Of a stretch of DNA of 23,346 bases, positions 17,783 through 23,346 are shown in pieces (position 1 is the stretch's first letter; each line of letters starts with the position of its first letter). The notes beneath the pieces were generated by a model. The model searched no databases and was not told the DNA's origin. It saw nothing but the letters and a program-made list of their open reading frames with translations. The stretch lies in contig URGC01000030.1 of NCBI GenBank assembly GCA_900547255.1, positions 1 to 23,346 on the forward strand, written 5' to 3'. Position numbers and translations under genes: made by a program. Source of the stretch: an uncultured Eubacterium sp. GTDB taxonomy: Bacteria > Bacillota > Clostridia > Lachnospirales > Lachnospiraceae.

Positions 17783-19330
17783 TTATTTTAATGTTGTTTC
17801 TCCAGAGGATGAAATCTTAATATGCAATGCAATATCATCTGTGTGTTCTTTCATACTTTCTGACAGCTTTAATACACTGCTTGTATTATACCAGCTATCA
17901 TCACCATCAGTACGCTTTATCAGCGAATCCTTATATCTTGTAGATGATATCTTCACCAATGTATGCCTGTTATCATTGTTATCTATATCTGGCGGCTGTT
18001 CTTCCTTTCCTTCCCACACCGCCCGAACTGTAACACTTGGAAGATTTGAATTAACATAATACAGCATCTGGTTCTGCTCAACAATAACTATATCCTCATC
18101 ATTATACGTGAATCTTGTACTGACTCCATATAATCTTTTTAAATCCTTTATATAATACTGCCGCACCGCCTCCCTGCTGCCACACTTGTCGGCTATCTCC
18201 TGATTAACCGGCTCTGTCACAGTGGCTTTCCGCCCTGTTCTTATATTCGTTATCTGCAAATACATTCTGTAGCCATATTTATGTTTCTGTATAATCTCAC
18301 CATATCCATCGACAAATTCAAAGCCCTTGAATATATATCCTTCTCTTTCACATACAATTCTGTCAAACTTCTCAATCTCTTCATTATTGCTTGCAATATA
18401 CACATTATCATCATATGTACCATCGCTAACACATGTAAACATTGTATCGTGTCCATTGATAATTCCACCTGCCGGGTCGACATGTACATTAAGCCTGGCA
18501 ACTATATGGTTTATAGGTGCTGAATAGCTTCCGTCATCATATACAGCCCGAAACCATATGACATCACCATCTTTATAATCTGAATAATTAAAAGTCTTGC
18601 TGATATCTGACCAATCCTGCCATTGTCCATCATTAATCCTGTACTGGCTCGATGCACATCTCATAATCAGCGTGTATTCAAAGAATGTATAACGCACCTT
18701 TCTTCCAGCCTTATTATACGTCGTCTGTTCCAGATACTGGTACAGCCATTCCTTATCCGTAGGATACCCTTTACTGACAACAGCAAGAATAACATAATTG
18801 TAATAGCCATTGCCATTGAAAGTTACTGACTTGTCCGTGACTATCTTGCTGCACTCAACCTCGCTTGAATCTCTCTTTCTGAATGCATTTGTATTGTTAT
18901 ACAGATTAGTTATATCAGCTTCTACTACTGGCATATCTGACATTCCAAAATCAGCCTCAGCCACTTTAACAAGGTCTGCTTTTCTTACATCCATAGCAAG
19001 CTGCCACTGACCCTCTGAAAGCCCCCTGTCTTTCAGGTATGTATCAAATGCATACACAGTTGCCCCTGCATAATCATTTCCTATACATGTATTTTTTATA
19101 TCTTCCATTGTAAATTTCAAGGTTACTTTATCCTCGGAGTAATATCTCATCTTGATATCATACATATAGTGATAATAGTTGTCTGCCATAGCCTTGACAC
19201 TTATGCACACAGCTATTCCTGTAATAAGGCCTGCTAATACAAGAACATACCTTATCACTTTAAGTCTAAAAGATTCTATACGCTCTTTCCCATCTGTTTC
19301 TGCCTTTCCTTCCCCAAAATCCATATTCAT
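17783..19330 (-). CDS. Membrane-anchored surface protein with Ig-like and InlB-repeat-like regions, last gene of Tad-like operon
   Basis: A 515-residue protein with a charged cytoplasmic N terminus (1-24), one membrane span (26-46) and a ~470-residue outside part. SSQYRINDGQWQDWSDI through FRAVYDDGSYSAPINHI (228-276) looks like a beta-sandwich (Ig-like) repeat. VHVDPAGGI (283-291), EREGYIFKGFEF (328-339) and VTVRAVWE (433-440) together match the start, middle and end of a Listeria-Bacteroides InlB B-repeat, interrupted by ~85 residues. There is no LPXTG motif, so anchoring is by the N-terminal span, as in minor pilins or TadG-like proteins. ATG 19330 has GAGGAG 4 nt upstream and the gene overlaps the previous one by 65 bp. 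Adhesin or filament-tip role is inferred. Confidence 0.72.
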   Translation of the reverse strand: MNMDFGEGKAETDGKERIESFRLKVIRYVLVLAGLITGIAVCISVKAMADNYYHYMYDIKMRYYSEDKVTLKFTMEDIKNTCIGNDYAGATVYAFDTYLKDRGLSEGQWQLAMDVRKADLVKVAEADFGMSDMPVVEADITNLYNNTNAFRKRDSSEVECSKIVTDKSVTFNGNGYYNYVILAVVSKGYPTDKEWLYQYLEQTTYNKAGRKVRYTFFEYTLIMRCASSQYRINDGQWQDWSDISKTFNYSDYKDGDVIWFRAVYDDGSYSAPINHIVARLNVHVDPAGGIINGHDTMFTCVSDGTYDDNVYIASNNEEIEKFDRIVCEREGYIFKGFEFVDGYGEIIQKHKYGYRMYLQITNIRTGRKATVTEPVNQEIADKCGSREAVRQYYIKDLKRLYGVSTRFTYNDEDIVIVEQNQMLYYVNSNLPSVTVRAVWEGKEEQPPDIDNNDNRHTLVKISSTRYKDSLIKRTDGDDSWYNTSSVLKLSESMKEHTDDIALHIKISSSGETTLK

Positions 19331-19616
19331 ATGTCTCCTCTACAACAATATCAACATACCCCTTGTCCCATCCGCCATCTACAAGATATATATCTAACTC
19401 TCCATCGGTTATCATAATATCATTAAGTATCTTTGCGAATTCCTGAACAAATGCTTCTCTTTCTTTAAGCCCCTTATCCATACAATAGTCAAATGCACAG
19501 TTGAGTCCGCGGTAAACCTCTCTGTCCCGGACTTCCTGACTTAATATGCTGTAATGTATTGCCACAACTATCATAAGAATTACAAGGCTTCCACTCACTC
19601 CGGCTGCTGCTCTCAT
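19266..19616 (-). CDS. TadE/pseudopilin-like protein (116 residues)
   Basis: A small protein with an N-terminal membrane span (about 7-26, GVSGSLVILMIVVAIHYSIL) directly after a short MRAAA start, then a mixed alpha/beta part outside. Length, topology and place match the minor pilin-like TadE/TadF proteins of Tad loci, though sequence identity to TadE cannot be claimed by eye. Its ATG overlaps the stop of the preceding gene (ATGA), and its 3' end overlaps the next by 65 bp, so the three genes are translationally coupled. The C terminus is rich in aromatic and basic residues (WGRKGRNRWERAYRIF). It may form a complex with the other membrane-anchored proteins of the operon. Confidence 0.7.
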   Translation of the reverse strand: MRAAAGVSGSLVILMIVVAIHYSILSQEVRDREVYRGLNCAFDYCMDKGLKEREAFVQEFAKILNDIMITDGELDIYLVDGGWDKGYVDIVVEETYEYGFWGRKGRNRWERAYRIF

Positions 19617-20014
19617 AATGTCTGCTCCGCTTCTGTTCTTATAAGTACACTGCTGTTCTGCTTCTTGTTAAGTCCAAGTATTCCACTACGGATATAGTAG
19701 GCAGCATTCATCTTATAATAATAATATCTGCCTGTTGAATCCTCATATGTCACAGATATATCTATGTCTTTACTGCCAGCCATAGTGCTGATAGCATTAA
19801 ACACGTCTGTTCCAAGTTCATATATCTTGCCCTGTCCCTGTTCTGCCCTTCCTATATCAACACTTGTCCCATATAATTCAACATAATCCTTTATATAATC
19901 AATAGTCTTTTGCTTCTCACTTATATCTTTATTAATCAATATAAAATCAAGCGACACAAAACACATTATTGTCATCACAATGATATACACCGAAACATCA
20001 ATTATTAATTTCAA
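19613..20014 (-). CDS. TadE/pseudopilin-like protein (133 residues)
   Basis: This protein begins almost at once with a hydrophobic span (residues 3-27: LIIDVSVYIIVMTIMCFVSL then DFILI), followed by KDISEKQKTIDYIKDYVELYG, a helix with spaced Glu/Lys that continues the span as in pilin-like subunits. A beta-rich domain (DIDISVTYEDSTGRYYYYKM) follows. This is the topology of TadE-type minor pilins. The start is a TTG at 20014, 4 nt after AGGGGG; no ATG is available. Its stop overlaps the ATG of the next gene. No prepilin-peptidase site (G before a hydrophobic residue with E at +5) is evident. Assignment rests on context and topology. Confidence 0.7.
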   Translation of the reverse strand: MKLIIDVSVYIIVMTIMCFVSLDFILINKDISEKQKTIDYIKDYVELYGTSVDIGRAEQGQGKIYELGTDVFNAISTMAGSKDIDISVTYEDSTGRYYYYKMNAAYYIRSGILGLNKKQNSSVLIRTEAEQTL

Positions 20015-20023
20015 AATACCCCC

Positions 20024-20081
20024 TTACTGTGTCAAAAACACATGTCAGATTACATTTTCCTTTACTGTGCCCAAACACATG
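20024..20081 (-). repeat. Duplicated intergenic unit TTACTGTG-N4/5-AACACATG
   Basis: Two copies (plus 20024-20044 and 20062-20081), 37-38 bp apart, lie between the 36-residue gene and the TTG-started TadE-like gene. In the transcript each reads CAUGUGUU...CACAGUAA with a small TGTG/CACA hairpin, and each is followed by a ribosome-site-like purine run (AAAGGA, then AGGGGG). The first run precedes ATG-TAA, a start-stop pair; the second serves the real gene. Confidence 0.55.
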
Positions 20082-20083
20082 AT

Positions 20084-20194
20084 TCACATCGCCTTCATTA
20101 ATGCATCCGCCAGCCCGGCAAATACACCTATAATCACAAATGTGTATAATAATGTCACTGCCATACCGCCAAATTCTTCAATAACCAGCTCCAT
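20084..20194 (-). CDS. 36-residue single-span membrane protein of the Tad-like operon
   Basis: A very small open frame missed by length cut-offs: MELVIEEFGG, then a hydrophobic span (residues 11-28, MAVTLLYTFVIIGVFAGL) and a short end ADALMKAM. It has a strong GGGAGG site 7 nt before ATG 20194 and fits the operon between the platform-protein gene (stop at 20222) and the TadE-like gene. Its first 15 residues match those of the 62-residue first gene of the operon in register: I5, E6, Y/F8, G9, V13, L15. This supports a real, paralogous product. Possible roles are a miniature pilin or a small accessory subunit; no family is recognised. Confidence 0.72.
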   Translation of the reverse strand: MELVIEEFGGMAVTLLYTFVIIGVFAGLADALMKAM

Positions 20195-20221
20195 AACAAC
20201 GCCTCCCTCTGCTTTATCATT

Positions 20222-21694
20222 TTACAGATAATTAGATATAACAAGCATCATGTCTATCCCTATCTTTACAGACACGATAAATAATGGTATATACTCTGCA
20301 AACTTTAACATGCTTATATTATTCTGATTGCGCTGTGCCTCATGCTTATCAACGAGCTCGTATTTTCGACTGATAAGCCCACTTATAACCTCACTCATAT
20401 TCTGTGTTTCATTCTCTGTTATCGAATACAGCGTCCTTACTGTAGATGAGATATCAAGTATCTTAAACTCCTCTAAAAATGTATAATAAGGTGTTACATC
20501 TGCCGGATTATCATCAAGTTCATATATAAATTTAGCAAGTGATGGTTTTATAACTACCGGACATGTCCTGTAGCTTTCCTGTATCGCCGCCTGCAATGGC
20601 GCATGTGAAAGATTGACTGCAACCTCCCTTAACCATTCTGAAAATCCTGTATACACATCATCTTTTAGTCTTGCCATAGCCCTCGTCCTGTTGTAATGCG
20701 GCATAAAATACATAACAGCCCCTGTTATAAAAATCATGATGCCAATTGTCCTGCCTGCTTTTATTCCAGTTACCACAGACACAATAACAGACACTATAAT
20801 TATCCCCCATCTTACAGCTTTTACAGTTTTCGACTCACTGTCAAAGACAATATGATAATCCTTCATCACTGTCTCGTCATCCCTTACAGCAGTAATCCAG
20901 TCCTTTGAATAATGCACAATCACATATATAAAATAGATAATATTTACCATCATATATCCGATTGTCTCAGCCTGATATATATACAGATTCGCGATATCCA
21001 TATTCACTTCCGCAGTCTGGTTTAACATAGTATTTATTATCACAGACATCGAAGCAAGTATGCAGCTAAGTATAATTCCTATTGCTGAATTAATCTTTAC
21101 ATGTTTCATATCATCCTGATATCTGTATACACGCCTTACCCAGCGGTCAAAATCTTCAAGCAATATAGATAATGGCTGGCTGTATTCACCGCCTCTTTCT
21201 TCAATGCTTATCAGAAATCTATGCAATGTATACACTCTGTCACACGGAAAAGCCTCTTCTATAATCTCAAGTGCCTGTGTGTATACATGCTCACTATCAT
21301 CACTCTCCATGCACGCAATAGCATTAAGAATAACCTCTTTAAGATAACCATCCGCAATCTGATATGTATCTTTCAGGGCTGTTATTATCTTAGGGCTTCT
21401 CTGAAATGAATACGCCATCTGGTGAATATATACATCAACCTGATTAAATCTTATATTCTCTTTTTTCTGATAATAGTGATAATACAAAACTATCGGGATA
21501 ACACATACTCCGGCACCCAGAATAAGACATGAACATATCATATGTAATCTGTACACAAATCCCAATATGCACAGCACTCCCAGAAACAACATTGTGACAA
21601 GTATTCCAAGTGATGTGACATTAGTCTCATCTGCCTGTTTTGCCATATTTTTAAGTTCCCGGAAAGTTATCATTACCTTTTTTCTTTTTCTCAT
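20222..21694 (-). CDS. Double TadB/TadC-like (T2SSF) pilus platform membrane protein
   Basis: A 490-residue polytopic membrane protein. The first half has two spans (about 29-48, 52-72), a cytoplasmic helical domain (QMAYSFQRSPKIITALKDTY; FLISIEERGGEYSQPLSILL) resembling a T2SS_F domain, and spans at about 203-222 and 247-266. The second half repeats the plan: spans at about 303-322 and 324-341, then VNLSHAPLQAAIQESYRTCP and TENETQNMSEVISGLISRK, and a final span near 467-486. Tad systems normally use two separate proteins, TadB and TadC; here one chain seems to hold both halves. ATG 21694 is chosen for its spacing from GAGGGGG; ATG 21697 is adjacent. It would be driven by the ATPase encoded just upstream. 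Confidence 0.8.
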   Translation of the reverse strand: MRKRKKVMITFRELKNMAKQADETNVTSLGILVTMLFLGVLCILGFVYRLHMICSCLILGAGVCVIPIVLYYHYYQKKENIRFNQVDVYIHQMAYSFQRSPKIITALKDTYQIADGYLKEVILNAIACMESDDSEHVYTQALEIIEEAFPCDRVYTLHRFLISIEERGGEYSQPLSILLEDFDRWVRRVYRYQDDMKHVKINSAIGIILSCILASMSVIINTMLNQTAEVNMDIANLYIYQAETIGYMMVNIIYFIYVIVHYSKDWITAVRDDETVMKDYHIVFDSESKTVKAVRWGIIIVSVIVSVVTGIKAGRTIGIMIFITGAVMYFMPHYNRTRAMARLKDDVYTGFSEWLREVAVNLSHAPLQAAIQESYRTCPVVIKPSLAKFIYELDDNPADVTPYYTFLEEFKILDISSTVRTLYSITENETQNMSEVISGLISRKYELVDKHEAQRNQNNISMLKFAEYIPLFIVSVKIGIDMMLVISNYL

Positions 21695-21734
21695 CATACC
21701 CCCTCTGATATAGACTTACATAACACATATCGCA

Positions 21735-21763
21735 CCAGATAGCGGCTGTCTGCCGCTACCCGG
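21735..21763 (-). other. 12-bp hairpin between the ATPase and platform genes
   Basis: In the minus-strand transcript CCGGGTAGCGGC pairs with GCCGCTATCTGG over a 5-nt AGACA loop, with two G·U pairs. On the plus strand the same positions would be A·C mismatches, so the structure is specific to the operon mRNA. There is no U-tract after it. It probably stabilises or processes the message between the two cistrons. Confidence 0.65.
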
Positions 21764-21779
21764 CACAACATTGTAACAA

Positions 21780-22814
21780 TTACCTGTAATCATCATACGG
21801 ATTGCTTATTCCATATTTGGCAAAACGCATAATAATCTCCTTCGGCAGTTCGTTAGAAGTAAACTCCCCATTCTCATATATAACAGTACATTTGTTAACA
21901 CCTTCTGTCCTTGTGAAAAATCCAACCTCCCTTATGCTTCTTCTCTCATATTTATCACATTCCACCAGAATTCCTACATCTATATACTGATATATGCTGT
22001 TAATAAATCTGTCTGCCACATTACTCTCACCAAGCATGTTATACATTCTGTCCGGTATGCTTCTGACACAGTCAAGATGCATTGTTGTCATGCAGTATGC
22101 GCCTGTGCTCAGTGAATTAAGCAGATCAAGTACCTCCTGTCCTCTCGATTCTGATAATAGTACCCAGTCAACATTATGGCGCAGTCCTGCCTTAATAATC
22201 TGTGAATACCCAAATCTTTCATCAACACGAAATTCCACACATTTCTTGTCTGGATTAATCGTCCTATAATGTATCTCCTGATTATCTTCGTACACGCCAA
22301 CTTTTTCCTCTGCCGGAATATAAGTAGACATATACTTTAACAGTTCTGTCTTACCTGCGTGTGGCTGCCCGCCTATAACGCAGTTCATATGTGCTCTGGT
22401 ACAGTTCTCTAATAAATTGATTATCTTCTCAGGAGCATATCCACTCCTGATAAGTGACTCATGGCAAAACCTTATGCTTCTTGGTATCTTCCTTATAGCG
22501 ATACTCTTAACACCGCATCTTGATTCATGCCAGATTGAGATTCTAAGATTCTCCGTATTGGCTTCCAATACAGGATTAGAACGATTGAAAGATGTCATCA
22601 TAATATTAGCAAGACGAATCGACAGATTATCTACATAATCACTTCTTAACTTCTTATCCGATAAATAGCTTCCATACTTCAGATGTGTAATCCACAGATT
22701 ATATCCATCCCACTCGATATCAGTTATGTCGTTATCGTCTATCTCATCCTTCAGCTCGTCAAAGAGTTCCTCCTTGTGCCTTGCAAGGTATTGTCTCAAC
22801 TCTTCTCCATTCAT
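21780..22814 (-). CDS. CpaF/TadA-type secretion ATPase
   Basis: A cytoplasmic hexameric ATPase of the VirB11/CpaF (T2SSE) family that would power assembly of a Tad-like filament. It is 344 residues, shorter than typical CpaF (~450). The N-terminal domain is reduced but includes IEWDGYNLWI and the SNPVLEAN..LRISI and SIAIRKIP segments (79-111). The Walker A is GQPHAGKT (149-156), the Asp box VYEDNQEI (174-181), the Walker B region VDWVLLSESRGQE (215-227, E222 kept; the usual IIVGEVRG is changed to VLLSESRG), and the His box STGAYCMTTMH (236-246). ATG 22814 follows GGGAGAA. It is the second gene of the operon and the strongest evidence for its nature. Confidence 0.92.
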   Translation of the reverse strand: MNGEELRQYLARHKEELFDELKDEIDDNDITDIEWDGYNLWITHLKYGSYLSDKKLRSDYVDNLSIRLANIMMTSFNRSNPVLEANTENLRISIWHESRCGVKSIAIRKIPRSIRFCHESLIRSGYAPEKIINLLENCTRAHMNCVIGGQPHAGKTELLKYMSTYIPAEEKVGVYEDNQEIHYRTINPDKKCVEFRVDERFGYSQIIKAGLRHNVDWVLLSESRGQEVLDLLNSLSTGAYCMTTMHLDCVRSIPDRMYNMLGESNVADRFINSIYQYIDVGILVECDKYERRSIREVGFFTRTEGVNKCTVIYENGEFTSNELPKEIIMRFAKYGISNPYDDYR

Positions 22815-22861
22815 AGATGTTCTCCCATATACTCAACGCTTGTTCCTCTGCATATGGTACC

Positions 22862-23050
22862 CTACACTTGCGAAGTTGTTGACTGCTCGCCAAATGCTGA
22901 CTCTATACGATCCTCGTATGCTATCTTATCAACTGCTGTATTAGTCTTATCTTTAACAACTCCAACAACAGAAACTGTAAGCATAACAGCCGCAAGCGCA
23001 CCAGCAAGTGCTACAACAACCTTGCCATAATGTTCAATTATATCATGCAT
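22862..23050 (-). CDS. 62-residue single-span membrane protein, first gene of Tad-like operon (candidate pilin)
   Basis: The protein starts MHDIIEHYGK, followed by a span rich in Ala and Val (residues 11-32) and a 30-residue hydrophilic tail. Size and layout resemble Flp-type pilins (50-70 residues), but the Flp cleavage pattern (G followed five residues later by E) is absent. The start at 23050 is set by GGGAGG 7 nt upstream; the frame extends to 23071 over that site. It is first in the operon, where a major subunit is often placed, and shares its N-terminal box with the 36-residue protein at 20084-20194. Candidate major filament subunit by inference. Confidence 0.75.
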   Translation of the reverse strand: MHDIIEHYGKVVVALAGALAAVMLTVSVVGVVKDKTNTAVDKIAYEDRIESAFGEQSTTSQV

Positions 23051-23097
23051 ATATTTACCTCCCTTCGTCATATATATTACTTACTTTTACAATAGTT

Positions 23098-23125
23098 ATT
23101 ATATCACTTATATTCATTTTGTAAA
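23098..23125 (-). promoter_or_regulatory. Sigma-A promoter of the Tad-like operon
   Basis: On the minus strand TTTACA (23120-23125), 16-bp spacer and TATAAT (23098-23103) with a TGn extended -10 (TGATATAAT). It lies 47 bp before the first ATG. A second candidate -35 TTGACA (plus 23159-23164) lies farther upstream without a good -10 partner. Confidence 0.82.
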
Positions 23126-23268
23126 GTACTTTTTTATATTTTTAGTAAATTTTATACAATGTCAATGGATTTTTTAATATATCTTCTATTATATTTCGAA
23201 CTCTGCTTGTGATTCAAAGTTTTCTTGAGTGCAGTTTTGAAAATTCATAAGTTTTTTATATATTCTGT

Positions 23269-23297
23269 TTGCATTAGAATTATATCCATGCTATATT
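23269..23297 (+). promoter_or_regulatory. Promoter of the divergent gene at the right edge
   Basis: TTGCAT (23269-23274), 17-bp spacer and TATATT (23292-23297). The expected start of transcription falls within or at the edge of the palindrome at 23305-23320. Confidence 0.62.
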
Positions 23298-23304
23298 TAA
23301 CATA

Positions 23305-23320
23305 TAGTTATGCATAACTA
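23305..23320. promoter_or_regulatory. Perfect 16-bp palindrome TAGTTATGCATAACTA, likely operator
   Basis: The dyad begins 7 bp after the -10 box of the divergent gene and ends before its AAGGAG ribosome site, the classical place for a repressor operator. The flanks (ATA before, AATAT after) are also nearly symmetric. The binding protein is unknown; the gene starting at 23344 might encode it. Confidence 0.6.
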
Positions 23321-23343
23321 AATATATCAAGGAGATAACATCG

Positions 23344-23346
23344 ATG
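23344..23346 (+). CDS. Start codon of a plus-strand gene cut by the right edge
   Basis: AAGGAG (23329-23334) is followed after 9 nt by the ATG that forms the last three bases. With the upstream promoter and palindrome this looks like a genuine gene start, but nothing of the product is visible. Confidence 0.55.

Noticed and set aside
21770..21780. ATTGTAACAAT dyad at the ATPase stop codon
   Set aside because: Too short and AT-rich to separate from chance, and not placed at a promoter.
22417..22638. Plus-strand open frames across the Tad-like operon
   Set aside because: All are antisense to well-supported minus-strand genes and lack ribosome sites.
22862..23050. Standard Flp pilin with prepilin-peptidase site
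   Set aside because: Size and topology fit, but the G-x4-E cleavage pattern at the start of the hydrophobic segment is missing, so only 'candidate pilin' is justified.

Overview
The window is chromosomal DNA of a low-GC Gram-positive bacterium of class Clostridia, most likely family Lachnospiraceae. The evidence is the hrcA-grpE-dnaK heat-shock order with a perfect CIRCE operator, the dgt-dnaG-rpoD-trmK replication and transcription cluster followed by a clostridial ThrRS-like/uridine-kinase fusion gene, a TIGR04086-type membrane protein, strong GGAGG ribosome sites, several TTG starts and AT-rich intergenic DNA. The genus cannot be fixed from this sequence alone.

Layout. Nearly everything is on the minus strand, so reading order runs from high to low coordinates. 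(1) 1-2926: CIRCE-controlled heat-shock operon hrcA, grpE, dnaK (dnaK runs off the left edge). (2) 2950-7192: dTDP-L-rhamnose operon rfbA, rfbB, rfbD, rfbC, ending in an arginase-fold protein translationally coupled to rfbC and closed by a terminator. (3) 7205-7687: a stand-alone TIR-like domain gene. (4) 7804-9439: thrC with a consensus promoter and a structured leader. (5) 9438-16283: a compact housekeeping cluster: TIGR04086 membrane protein, dgt, dnaG, rpoD, trmK and a nucleoside-kinase-like gene. (6) 16355-17747: the only complete plus-strand gene, a CorC/HlyC-family CBS-domain membrane protein with its own promoter and terminator. (7) 17783-23125: a self-contained seven-gene operon resembling a reduced Tad/Flp (type IV filament) system. 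It has a CpaF/TadA-type ATPase, one double-length TadB/TadC-like platform protein, two tiny single-span membrane proteins, two TadE-like proteins and a 515-residue membrane-anchored surface protein with Ig-like and InlB-repeat-like parts. (8) 23126-23346: an AT-rich divergent intergenic region with a promoter, a perfect 16-bp palindrome at the expected start of transcription, a ribosome site and the ATG of a plus-strand gene that begins at the last three bases.

The housekeeping parts are ordinary. The most unusual part is the reduced pilus-like operon. Its two miniature membrane proteins (62 and 36 residues, the latter too short for routine ORF calling) share an N-terminal I-E-x-[Y/F]-G box at the same distance from the start, and no prepilin peptidase, classical Flp pilin or secretin is present. 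Secondary points of interest are mutually exclusive stem-loops in the thrC leader, the arginase-like protein tied to rhamnose synthesis, the orphan TIR gene and a strand-specific hairpin inside the pilus-like operon. No tRNA, rRNA, CRISPR, insertion sequence or phage gene was seen, and no stretch longer than 300 bases lacks a gene.
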